Origin: Roseateles sp. YR242
GTDB taxonomy: Bacteria > Pseudomonadota > Gammaproteobacteria > Burkholderiales > Burkholderiaceae_C
Length of the DNA stretch: 64,000 nucleotides
NCBI RefSeq assembly: GCF_900109745.1
Contig: NZ_FOAV01000003.1
Location: 186,001 to 250,000 of the forward strand
Direction of reading: 5' to 3'
Each line of letters starts with the position of its first letter. Positions within the stretch are counted from its first letter, which is position 1. This document shows, piece by piece, positions 1-7,829 of the stretch. The translations under genes and the position numbers were made by a program. A model generated the notes under the pieces. The model was given only the letters and a program-made list of their open reading frames with translations, was not told the DNA's origin and ran no database searches.

Positions 1-1719
1 GCCGGAGGCGGCGGCACGCAGCAGTGGAATCAGCGGCCGCAGCACCTTGGGGCCGTAATCGGTCTGCACATCCAGTTGCAGCGCCTGGCTGTTGGAAAGA
101 TCCCAGCGCTTGCCCTGGCTCAGCAGGCCGTCCAGCCGGCGACCGCGTTCTTCCAGGTTGTAGTAGCCCGGCACCGGCCGCACGCTGGCCGGCTGGAAGT
201 TGGCCGAGACGATGTAGCCCCGCGCGGGGTTCTCCTCGTGCGGGTTCTCCTCGAAGGGATAGAAACCCAGCTTGTCCGCTTCCGCCGTCGCGCCGTCGAG
301 GATGAAGCTCGGGTTCACCCCCTCCGGCCGGATGGGCAACTGGCCGGCCGCCCACCAGCCGATGTCGCCCGTGGTGTTGGCCCAGACGATGTTGAGCCCG
401 GGGGCGTGGATCAGCGACGCCGCACCACGCGCCTTCTCCAGAGTGTCGGCACGGTCCAGCAGGTAAAACGCGTCGAGCACCGGGTTGTCGGTTTCCAGGA
501 AGGCCCACCACATGGCGATGGGCTTGGTGCCCTTGTCTCCCGGAATGGCGTCGTTGACGATGGGGCCGTGCGGCGAGCGCCGCAACGTGAGGATTTGATC
601 GGGCTGGCCCTTGACCTTGATGATCTCCTGCCGCGCGGTCATGGCCACCCATCGGCCATTCACCCAGACCTCATTGGGGTTGTCCGGGTTCACCTTCTCG
701 GCGATGAAGTCCACATCGTCGTTCTGGAACATGGTCAGGCTCCAGCCGAAATGCTGGTTGTGCCCGAGCAGCGCCACCGGCGTCAGCGCCAGATGGTGCC
801 CGTACAGCTCGAATTGCGGCGTCTTGAGATGGGCCTCCCACCAGACGGCAGGCGCGGAATAGGCAATGTGCGGGTCCCCCGCCAGCAGCGGCTTGCCGCT
901 GGCCGTGTGGCTGCCGGCCACCACCCAGGCATTGCTACCTTCGAACTGCGGCAGGCCGGCCAGGGCGGTGGCGCTGTCGCTCAGGGCCGCCAGCCGGGCC
1001 ATGGTGTTCATCCAGTCCGGATCCTGCGGCCGGCGGGCGGTGGGGTTACCGGCCGCCAGCGCGCCGCCCGGCTTCCAATCCAGATCGAAGACTCGGAGGT
1101 AGTCGGCGCCCAGTTGGTCGCGGATGGCGGTCAGGGCCGGTTCGGTGCGAAAGGCCGCCGCAAAGCTGTAGGCCAGGTAGCCCGACACGCTCAAGGTGTC
1201 GGCCACGCTGAATGGCCGCTTGGGGATGCCGAGGACTTCGAACTCCAGCGGCGCCGGCCGGGTGGCCTGGTATTGATTGATGCCTTCGAGATAGGCCTTG
1301 AGCGCACGCATGGCGCCCGGCTGGGCCGTGGCGGCCGGGTGGTTGGCCAGGGCGGCCAGACGGTCCGCCCGCTCGCGGATGCCCAGGGTCCGGAACAGCC
1401 GGTCCGTCTCGATCAGCTTGGGGCCGAGAATTTCGGAGAGCTCCCCGCGCGACAGGCGGCGCAGCATCTCCATCTGGAAGAGCCGGTCCTGCGCATGCAG
1501 GTAGCCCAGGGCGCGGTAGAGGTCGTCCTCGTTGCTTGCCTCGATGTGAGGCACACCCCAGTTGTCGTAGGTGACCTGGACGGGTGCGGTCAAACCTAGC
1601 AGTTGCAGCTCGCCGCTGCGCTGCGGCAGCTTGCTGTGTACATGCCAGGCCACACCGGCCGCACCGACCGCCAGCACGATGGCCAGCGAGACCGCGCCAC
1701 GGCGCAGCCAGGTCCCCAT
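1..1719 (-). CDS. Penicillin acylase family protein (C-terminus outside window)
   Basis: N-terminal nucleophile amidohydrolase that removes acyl chains from amides (penicillin G, N-acyl-homoserine lactones or other N-acyl amines). 573 codons are visible and the gene runs off the left edge. Residues 1-25 look like a signal anchor. The family motif YDNWGVPHI follows at about residues 53-61. The autocatalytic cleavage site and nucleophile appear as GSNAW with Ser near residue 262, which would begin the beta subunit after self-processing in the periplasm. The ATG at 1719 lies just after the stop of the upstream receiver gene, so the two are probably co-transcribed. Substrate cannot be told; quorum-signal acylase is possible but unproven. 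Family assignment is firm. Confidence 0.93.
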   Translation of the reverse strand, partial: MGTWLRRGAVSLAIVLAVGAAGVAWHVHSKLPQRSGELQLLGLTAPVQVTYDNWGVPHIEASNEDDLYRALGYLHAQDRLFQMEMLRRLSRGELSEILGPKLIETDRLFRTLGIRERADRLAALANHPAATAQPGAMRALKAYLEGINQYQATRPAPLEFEVLGIPKRPFSVADTLSVSGYLAYSFAAAFRTEPALTAIRDQLGADYLRVFDLDWKPGGALAAGNPTARRPQDPDWMNTMARLAALSDSATALAGLPQFEGSNAWVVAGSHTASGKPLLAGDPHIAYSAPAVWWEAHLKTPQFELYGHHLALTPVALLGHNQHFGWSLTMFQNDDVDFIAEKVNPDNPNEVWVNGRWVAMTARQEIIKVKGQPDQILTLRRSPHGPIVNDAIPGDKGTKPIAMWWAFLETDNPVLDAFYLLDRADTLEKARGAASLIHAPGLNIVWANTTGDIGWWAAGQLPIRPEGVNPSFILDGATAEADKLGFYPFEENPHEENPARGYIVSANFQPASVRPVPGYYNLEERGRRLDGLLSQGKRWDLSNSQALQLDVQTDYGPKVLRPLIPLLRAAASG

Positions 1720-1721
1720 GG

Positions 1722-2342
1722 TCATGCCTCGGCCCGCCTCATGTGGGCCAGTGCTTCCACGCGTTTGAGCAGCTCGCGGTCATTCCAGGGCTTGTGGAAC
1801 ATGCCGTACAGGCCCTGGATCTGATGGAGCCGTGCGTGCAGTTCCTCATGGCCGGTAATGGCGATGATTGGCAGGTCTTCTGTCTCCATCGACCCCTGAA
1901 CCGACTTGATCAGCTCGAAACCGTCCATGTTGGGCATTTCCAGATCGGTGAGCAACACGCCAAAACGGGTCTTGGACATTAGTTCCAGGGCTTCGGTGCC
2001 GTCCCTGGCGGCCTGGGCTTCGTAGCCGGCCTCCTGGAAGAGCTTGAGCAGCTTGGCGCGCACCACGGCGGAGTCATCCACCAGCAGCAGCGGCAGCCGC
2101 CCGGCGGGCGTGGCCGCCTCCACCCGGGGGGTGACGGGTGCACGTGCGGCCGTAGACGCGGGCGCGCCACTGGGCGGACCACGGCGGTCATCCGGGTGCG
2201 GACGCGCGGCCGGCGGCGGCACACCCAGGTCCCGGTGGTCGCCACGGCGCACGGTGATGATCCAGATCAGCACGGCCAGCGGCACGGCGATCAGCAAAGG
2301 CAGCAGGAACGGCTGCAGATATTCGGGCAATTCAAACGGCAT
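1722..2342 (-). CDS. Membrane-tethered single receiver-domain protein
   Basis: 206-residue protein with one hydrophobic segment (about residues 9-32), a proline-rich linker (about 40-80) and a CheY-like receiver domain to the C-terminus. The receiver has the acidic pair D89/D90, phospho-acceptor D133 in LLTDLEMPNMDG, T163 and K184 in HKPW, so it should be phosphorylatable. There is no output domain and no kinase nearby. The start at 2342 is preferred over further-upstream in-frame codons because GGAGAG precedes it at good spacing and the membrane segment follows at once. It abuts the penicillin acylase gene. Tethering a stand-alone receiver to the membrane is uncommon; it may be a phosphate sink or an adaptor for a membrane partner. 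Confidence 0.88.
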   Translation of the reverse strand: MPFELPEYLQPFLLPLLIAVPLAVLIWIITVRRGDHRDLGVPPPAARPHPDDRRGPPSGAPASTAARAPVTPRVEAATPAGRLPLLLVDDSAVVRAKLLKLFQEAGYEAQAARDGTEALELMSKTRFGVLLTDLEMPNMDGFELIKSVQGSMETEDLPIIAITGHEELHARLHQIQGLYGMFHKPWNDRELLKRVEALAHMRRAEA

Positions 2343-2549
2343 GCGGCTCTCCACTCCAACCCGGCAGGCTAGCACCCGTCCGGGGCGCCACTGTAGGGGA
2401 AAAGCACCGTAAATCGATGGCCGGCGCACGACAGCCGATGAGCTGTGAGGAAGGCCCCGATTCGAGGGGCCCTACTGTGGCACGGCCGCATCGGTCTGCA
2501 TACCAACACATACCGCCGCCTACGGATGCCAACGGGTGCTTACCAGCGC

Positions 2550-4064
2550 TTACCAGCTCAAGGTCGAGAGGTCGTTGGCAAACAGTGGGGACCGCTTCCA
2601 GACCCCCTTGAGCCCCGCGCGGGCCACGGTGATCCACTGGGGCTGATAGAGGAACGCGGCCACGGCGTCCTGAGCCACCAGCCGCTGCGCCTCGCCAAAG
2701 AGCTTGAGCCGCTGGGCCGGATCCGCACTGGATTGCATGCGCTGGTAGAGGGCGTTGAACTGGGGGCTCTGGTAACCCCAGTAATAGCCGGCACGGGAGA
2801 AATTCCCGAAGTCATAGGGCTCGACATGCGAGATCACGGTCAGGTCATACGCCTTGTTGGTATAGACGCCGGAGAGCCACTGAGCCCATTCGACCTGCTC
2901 AATGCGCACCTTCAAGCCGACCTGGGCCAGTTGCGCCACGATCAGCTCGCCGGACTGCCGGGCGTAGGGTACCGGCGGCAGCTTGAGCGTGAGCGAGAGG
3001 CCCACGGCCTTGGCCTCCTCCAGCAGCTGGCGGGCGGCGGCGGGGTTGTAGGCGTTGATGCCGGTGCAGTCCACGTAGCCGGGCGTGTCCGGGGTGACAT
3101 AGCTGCCGATGGGCACGCCGTAGCCGTCCGCACTGGCCTGGATGATGGCCTTGCGGTCCAGTGCCATGGCAATGGCACGGCGCACCCGCACGTCCCCCAG
3201 CGGGGCGCGCTGGTGGTTGATGGCCAGGATGGTCTTGGCCCGGGACGAGCTGGTCAGCACCTGGAAGCGCTGCGGCTGCGCCTTGAACTGCGACAAGGCC
3301 CGCGCCGCAGCCACGCGCGGGAAGCAGTCCACATCCCCGGCCAGCAGGGATGCCACCTGTGCAGCAGGCTCACCGATGAAGCGGCACACCACCTGCGGCA
3401 CCTTGATGGCGGCGGCGTCCCGGTAGCCGGACCAGGCCATGAGCGTGAGGCTGGCGCCGCGCTGCCAGCGCTCCACCCGGTAGGGGCCGGTGCCCACCGG
3501 GGTCTGCGCGTTGCCGGCTGCGCTGCGCGGCTCTACGATCACGGCAGTGGACTGGGCCAGCAGGGCGGGCAGGTCCGGCTCGGGCTGGCGCAGGGTGAGC
3601 ACCACTGTCAGCGGATCCGGGGTGCTGATGGCGCTGATGTTGGCAAAGGTGCGGCGGTCCTTGTTGAGGCTGTTCTCGGCAGCAGCGCGTTCGAAGCTGA
3701 AGCGCACAGCGGCGGCGTTGAACGGCTCACCGTTGTGGAATCGGACGTCGGGGCGCAGCGTGAAGGTCCAGGTCAGTTGGTCCGGGGTGGCGCGCCACTG
3801 GCTGGCGAGCAGCGGCTGTGCCGTGCCGTCCTCGGCCACCTTGGTCAGCGGCTCCAGAACGTTGTAGAGCACCACCTCACCGACGGCGGAAGCCGCGTTG
3901 GTGGTCGGGTCCAGGCCCGAAGGCTCCAGCGTCATGCCCAGCACCACGCGGCGGCCGGCCGGTGCCTGGGCCATGGCCTGGGTGAGGAGCGAAGGCCCGA
4001 GGGCCACACTCGCGGCGCCAGCGGCGCTCAGGGTGAATCGACGTCTGTCCATGAGCTTCATCAT
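2550..4064 (-). CDS. Peptide ABC transporter substrate-binding protein (operon 1)
   Basis: 504-residue periplasmic solute-binding protein of the SBP_bac_5 (DppA/OppA/NikA) family. The N-terminus has an RRRF motif followed by an Ala-rich hydrophobic stretch ending AMAQA, so Tat export is plausible. The mature part shows the family landmarks LEPSGLDPTTNAAS near the start and the VGTGPYRVERW segment in mid-protein. It is the last gene of a five-gene transporter operon read leftwards; its ATG overlaps the stop of the preceding ATPase gene by ATGA. A second in-frame ATG four codons downstream sits closer to the RR motif and could be the real start. Substrate is probably a di- or oligopeptide, but glutathione or opines cannot be excluded. 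Confidence 0.92.
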   Translation of the reverse strand: MMKLMDRRRFTLSAAGAASVALGPSLLTQAMAQAPAGRRVVLGMTLEPSGLDPTTNAASAVGEVVLYNVLEPLTKVAEDGTAQPLLASQWRATPDQLTWTFTLRPDVRFHNGEPFNAAAVRFSFERAAAENSLNKDRRTFANISAISTPDPLTVVLTLRQPEPDLPALLAQSTAVIVEPRSAAGNAQTPVGTGPYRVERWQRGASLTLMAWSGYRDAAAIKVPQVVCRFIGEPAAQVASLLAGDVDCFPRVAAARALSQFKAQPQRFQVLTSSSRAKTILAINHQRAPLGDVRVRRAIAMALDRKAIIQASADGYGVPIGSYVTPDTPGYVDCTGINAYNPAAARQLLEEAKAVGLSLTLKLPPVPYARQSGELIVAQLAQVGLKVRIEQVEWAQWLSGVYTNKAYDLTVISHVEPYDFGNFSRAGYYWGYQSPQFNALYQRMQSSADPAQRLKLFGEAQRLVAQDAVAAFLYQPQWITVARAGLKGVWKRSPLFANDLSTLSW

Positions 4065-4876
4065 GCCAAAGCGGAAAGAAGGGAGCGGGTGTAGGGGTGC
4101 CGGGGTTCGCCCAGCACATCGGCCGTGGCGCCGTGCTCCACCACCTGGCCGTGGCGCAACACCAGGGCATGGTCGCAGAGCACCTCCACCGCCGGCAGGT
4201 CGTGGCTGATCAGCACCAGGCTGATGGCCTCGCGCCGCTGCAGGTCCCGCAGCAGAGCGAGGATCTGCGCCTGCACCGACACATCCAGCGCGGACAGCGG
4301 TTCGTCAGCCACGATCAAGGACGGCCGCGTCGCCAGCGCCCGTGCAATGGCCAGGCGCTGGCGCTGCCCGCCGGAGAACTGGTGAGGGAACCGTCTGGCC
4401 GCGTCCGGGTCCAGCTGCACAGCGTCCAGCACCTCTGCGAGCCGTTGCTCGCGCTCAGCGGCGGTCATGGGCAGGCGTTGCAGCGGCTCGGCAATGCTGC
4501 GGCCCACGCGCCAGCGCGGGTCCAGCGAGCTGTAGGGGTCCTGGAAGACCATCTGGACGCGGGAACGGCGGGCGCGCCGCTGGTGTTCGGGCAGCCGGTG
4601 GATGTCCTCGCCGGACCAGCGCACCACACCGGCCGCCGGCCGCTCCAGCGCCATCACCAGCCGGGCCAGCGTGCTCTTGCCGGCCCCGGACTCGCCGATG
4701 ATGCCCAGCGATTCACCGGGCTGCAGGCGCAGGTTGATGTCCTGAAGCACCTCGCGTCCTTCGTAGCGCTGGGTGAGGTGTTCGGTTTCAAGCACGGGCA
4801 CGGGCACGATGGCGGGCACGGCCGCGGCAGCGGTGTGGGGCGCCACTGAGCTGTTGGCCGGCGTGTCAGGCGTCAT
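4061..4876 (-). CDS. Oligopeptide/dipeptide ABC transporter ATPase, DppF/OppF type
   Basis: 271-residue cytoplasmic ATPase that powers peptide uptake through the two permeases of the same operon. Walker A GESGAGKST, the ABC signature [15 protein letters not shown], Walker B LIVADEP and the switch histidine in LISHD are all present. The start at 4876 was chosen because its ATG overlaps the TGA of the preceding ATPase gene (ATGA) and the ABC domain begins about 35 residues later; an upstream in-frame extension reads as low-complexity sequence and is rejected. Its own stop overlaps the start of the binding-protein gene. Unlike its partner ATPase it lacks the Cys-rich C-terminal tail. Confidence 0.93.
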   Translation of the reverse strand: MTPDTPANSSVAPHTAAAAVPAIVPVPVLETEHLTQRYEGREVLQDINLRLQPGESLGIIGESGAGKSTLARLVMALERPAAGVVRWSGEDIHRLPEHQRRARRSRVQMVFQDPYSSLDPRWRVGRSIAEPLQRLPMTAAEREQRLAEVLDAVQLDPDAARRFPHQFSGGQRQRLAIARALATRPSLIVADEPLSALDVSVQAQILALLRDLQRREAISLVLISHDLPAVEVLCDHALVLRHGQVVEHGATADVLGEPRHPYTRSLLSALA

Positions 4877-5895
4877 GACCCAAGCTCCCAGCAGGCCACA
4901 CGCCCATTCCAGAGGGGAGGCTCGCTGCCGCAGCGCGGTTGCCGGGCCAGCGGGCAGCGCGGCGCAAACGGGCAGCCGGCGCCGACCTGGGCCAGCGAGG
5001 GCACCGCACCGGGCAAGGCGTGCAGGGCCTGGTCCCGCCCGGCGCCCAGGCGGGGGCGTGCCGCCCACAGGGCCTGGGTGTAGGGGTGGCGCGGGTGGTG
5101 CAGCAGGTCGGCGGCATCTCCCTGCTCCATCAACCGGCCGCCGTAGAGGATCGCCAGCCGCCTTGCGCGGCGCGCGGTCAGCGCCAGATCGTGGGAGATG
5201 AGCAGCAGGCCCATGCCGCGCTCGGCCACCAGTTCATGAAGCAGGTCCAGCACCTGCACACGCAGACGCGCGTCCAGCGCGGTGGTGGGTTCGTCGGCCA
5301 TCAGCAAGTCCGGGTCACCGGCCAGCGCCATGGCGATCAGTGCGCGCTGGCGTTGTCCGCCGGAGAGCTGATGCGGGAAGGCCTTCGCCTGGCGGTCATC
5401 CAGGCCCACACGGGTCAGCAGGGCCATGGCGCGCGCATGGGCGCCGTCACGGTCGGGCGCGAGGCGGTGCAGGCGGATGGGTTCGGCCACCTGGGCCAGG
5501 ATGGTCTGCAGCGGGTTGAGCGCCGTCAGCGGTTCCTGGAACACCATGGCGATTCGCCGGCCGCGCAACGCGCACCAGCCGGGCTCGTCCAGGGACAGCA
5601 GGGGTTGGCCGTCCAGCTCGATGCGGCCGCCGGCCTCGGCCCCATCGGGCAGCAGGCCCATGATGGCCAGGGCCGTGAGCGTCTTGCCGCTGCCGGATTC
5701 GCCGATGAGGGCGAGGCTGTCCCCTCGGTCCAGGTCGAGATCCAGCCCGTGCAGCGCATGAAGCCGTGTGCCGCCCGGGCCCGGCAGGGACACACGCAGG
5801 TCGCGGACACGGAGCAAGGGCTGCGGTGCGGCCGGCGGCGCTGCGCCGGGATGCTGATCGGACGCTGGGGAGGCGCTGGACGCTAGGTGGCTCAT
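4873..5895 (-). CDS. Oligopeptide/dipeptide ABC transporter ATPase, DppD/OppD type
   Basis: 340-residue cytoplasmic ABC ATPase. Walker A GESGSGKT, signature LSGGQRQRALIAMAL, Walker B LLMADEP and LLISHD are visible. The C-terminal tail GCPFAPRCPLARQPRC is the conserved oligopeptide_ABC C-terminal motif, whose cysteines bind an iron-sulfur cluster in some Dpp homologues. An unusual 25-residue Ala/Pro-rich N-terminal lead precedes the ABC domain. Start and stop overlap the neighbouring genes by four bases, so translation is probably coupled along the operon. Confidence 0.93.
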   Translation of the reverse strand: MSHLASSASPASDQHPGAAPPAAPQPLLRVRDLRVSLPGPGGTRLHALHGLDLDLDRGDSLALIGESGSGKTLTALAIMGLLPDGAEAGGRIELDGQPLLSLDEPGWCALRGRRIAMVFQEPLTALNPLQTILAQVAEPIRLHRLAPDRDGAHARAMALLTRVGLDDRQAKAFPHQLSGGQRQRALIAMALAGDPDLLMADEPTTALDARLRVQVLDLLHELVAERGMGLLLISHDLALTARRARRLAILYGGRLMEQGDAADLLHHPRHPYTQALWAARPRLGAGRDQALHALPGAVPSLAQVGAGCPFAPRCPLARQPRCGSEPPLWNGRVACWELGS

Positions 5896-6701
5896 CGTGG
5901 CAGCCCCCTCGGATCCAGCCGGTCCCTCAAGCCGTCACCCAGCAGGTTCAGGCCCAGCACGGCCAGCGTGATGGCCACGCCGGGCGCAATCGCCAGTTGC
6001 GGCGCCTCGAACATCAGCGTCTGCGCCTCGGCCAGCAGCCGGCCCCAGCTGGCCTGCGGCGGCTGGGCACCCAGGCCGAGGTAGGACAGGCCAGCCTCCG
6101 CCAGGATGGCCAGCGCGAACTGGGTGGTGCCCTGCACGATCAGCAAGGGCAGCAGCTGCGGCAGCACATGCGTCATGGTGATGGCCCAGGGCCCCTGCCC
6201 CGCCACCCGCGCCGCCTGCACAAAGTCCCGCGCCCACCAGCTCTTGGCGCTGCCGTTGACCAGCCGCGCGAAGCTGGGCACCGCATGCAGGCCGATGGCC
6301 ACCATCGCGATCACCAGGCCAGGCCCCAGCGCCGCCGCCAGCACGATGGCCAGCAGCAGCGCCGGGAAGGCAAACCCCAGGTCGCTGGCCCTCAGGATCA
6401 GTGCCTCCACCCCGCCTCGGCGTGCAGCCGCCAGCAGCCCCAGGGCGGTGCCGCCCAGCAGGCCCAGGCCCACGGCCACCAGCCCCACCAGCCAGGCGCT
6501 GCGGGCACCGGCCATGAGCCGGCTCAGCACGTCGCGCCCCAATTGATCGCAGCCCAGCCAATGCGTGGCGCTGGGGCTGGCCAGGCGCTGGTTCATGTCG
6601 ATGGCGTCCGGCGGGAAGGGCGTCCAGACCAGCGACAGCAGCGCCACCGCCAGCATCGTGGCGGTGAGCGTCAGGCCCAGGGCCAGGCGGGCGCGGCTCA
6701 T
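5892..6701 (-). CDS. Peptide ABC transporter permease, DppC type
   Basis: 269-residue inner-membrane permease with about five to six transmembrane segments. The N-terminal GCDQLGRDVLSRLMAGARSAW motif region and the ARVAG...HVLPQLLP EAA-type loop (docking site for the ATPases) are diagnostic of DppC/OppC. The start at 6701 overlaps the stop of the partner permease gene by ATGA; an open frame continues far upstream inside that partner gene but is not coding. It pairs with the DppB-type permease to form the translocation channel. Confidence 0.92.
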   Translation of the reverse strand: MSRARLALGLTLTATMLAVALLSLVWTPFPPDAIDMNQRLASPSATHWLGCDQLGRDVLSRLMAGARSAWLVGLVAVGLGLLGGTALGLLAAARRGGVEALILRASDLGFAFPALLLAIVLAAALGPGLVIAMVAIGLHAVPSFARLVNGSAKSWWARDFVQAARVAGQGPWAITMTHVLPQLLPLLIVQGTTQFALAILAEAGLSYLGLGAQPPQASWGRLLAEAQTLMFEAPQLAIAPGVAITLAVLGLNLLGDGLRDRLDPRGLPR

Positions 6702-7663
6702 GCCGCGCTCCGCGTACGCACGCGGGGGTCGATCCAGCCATGCAGCAGATCCACCGCAAAGTTGATCAGCAGCACCAGGGCGGTCAGCAGCATCACGCCG
6801 TTGCGCACCACCACCAGGTCCCGGTTGGCGATGGCCTTGGCCAGCAGTTGGCCCAGGCCCGGCAGGGTGAAGACGTTTTCGATGACGATGGCCCCGGCCA
6901 GGAGGTTGGTGAATTGCAGGCCCCCCAGCGTCAGCAGCGGAATGGCGGCGTGGCGCAGGCCGTGACGCCACAGCGCAGCCCGACGGCTGAGGCCCTTGGC
7001 TCGGGCAGTGCGCATGAAGTCCTCGCGGGCCACGTCCAGCAGTGCGGAGCGGGCGATGCGCGCCAGGATGGCGGCTTGCACCAGGGCCAGGGAAACAGCG
7101 GGCAGCAGCAAGGCCTGCAGGCCGGGCCAGAGCCCGCCGCCCACGTCTTCGCGCCAGCCGGGGAAGCCACCGGCAGCCAGCAGTTGCCATTTCACGGCAA
7201 AGAGCAGCACCAGCAGCATGCCCAGCCAGAAACTGGGCACCGCCAGGCCGAGTTGGGTCAGGCCCATCACCAGTTGATCGCCCCAGCGGCCATGCTGGCT
7301 GGCGGCCCACCAGCCGGCGGCCAGCGCGAGCACCACGGTGAGGGCCATGGCGAGCAGGGACAAGGGCAAGGTGACCGCCAGGCGCTCCAGCAGCAGCTCG
7401 GTGACGGGGGTGCCGTCGTAGGCGGAGGACAAGCCCATGTCGCCGTGCGCCAGACCCTGCAGCCAACCGCCATACCGAACCCAGGTCGGCCGGTCCAGGC
7501 CCAGTTGCCGCTCGCGCTCCGCCACCGCCTCGGGCGTCGCCTCCGGGCCAAGGGCCAGTTGGGCCGCATTGCCGGGCAGCCAGTCCAACGCCACAAAGAT
7601 CAGCGCCGATGCGGCCAGCAGCGTGATCAGCAGAAGGCCCAGGCGCTTGGTCAGGTAAGCCAT
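6698..7663 (-). CDS. Peptide ABC transporter permease, DppB type
   Basis: 321-residue inner-membrane permease and first gene of the leftward transporter operon. It begins with a typical DppB lead (MAYLTKRLGLLLITLLA), then a periplasmic loop and five further membrane segments. The EAA-like loop DFMRTARAKGLSRRAAL and the C-terminal GAIVIENVFTLPGLGQLLAKAI segment fit the family. An AGAGG ribosome site precedes the ATG at 7663. The promoter probably lies in 7664-7740, back to back with the HTH-HipA-like kinase gene, so the two units share a divergent control region. Confidence 0.93.
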   Translation of the reverse strand: MAYLTKRLGLLLITLLAASALIFVALDWLPGNAAQLALGPEATPEAVAERERQLGLDRPTWVRYGGWLQGLAHGDMGLSSAYDGTPVTELLLERLAVTLPLSLLAMALTVVLALAAGWWAASQHGRWGDQLVMGLTQLGLAVPSFWLGMLLVLLFAVKWQLLAAGGFPGWREDVGGGLWPGLQALLLPAVSLALVQAAILARIARSALLDVAREDFMRTARAKGLSRRAALWRHGLRHAAIPLLTLGGLQFTNLLAGAIVIENVFTLPGLGQLLAKAIANRDLVVVRNGVMLLTALVLLINFAVDLLHGWIDPRVRTRSAA

Positions 7664-7741
7664 ATGAGCCTCTGCATAGCGGGGCGGATCATAGGGGGTG
7701 GGTGGGGACGGCGTGGCGCCACGCTTAGAACGAATGGGCGT

Positions 7742-7829
7742 ATCGTTTCACCAATCGTTTCATAGTTGCCTTTCAAATTTCTATTTTCTGTTTATAGTCA
7801 ACGACTTACATCAATCAACAATCGTTTCA
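7742..7829. repeat. Three ATCGTTTCA direct repeats around the HipA-like kinase promoter
   Basis: The 9-mer ATCGTTTCA occurs exactly at 7742-7750, 7754-7762 and 7821-7829, the last touching the start codon. The first two copies are 12 bp apart. Between copies two and three lies an AT-rich stretch with TATAGT at 7793-7798, a candidate -10 element. The arrangement fits an operator bound by the N-terminal HTH domain of the kinase encoded just downstream. Function is inferred; the repeats are seen directly. Confidence 0.6.

Noticed and set aside
76-1599. 507-codon plus-strand frame at the left edge
   Set aside because: Antisense to the penicillin acylase gene, which shows family motifs; the plus-strand translation has none.
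2454-2472. GGCCCC-GATTCGA-GGGGCC as a terminator
   Set aside because: Only six pairs and no T run on either strand; left unlisted as a feature.
7664-7828. Separate hipB-type antitoxin gene beside the HipA-like kinase
   Set aside because: No second HTH gene is present; the kinase has its own fused HTH domain.
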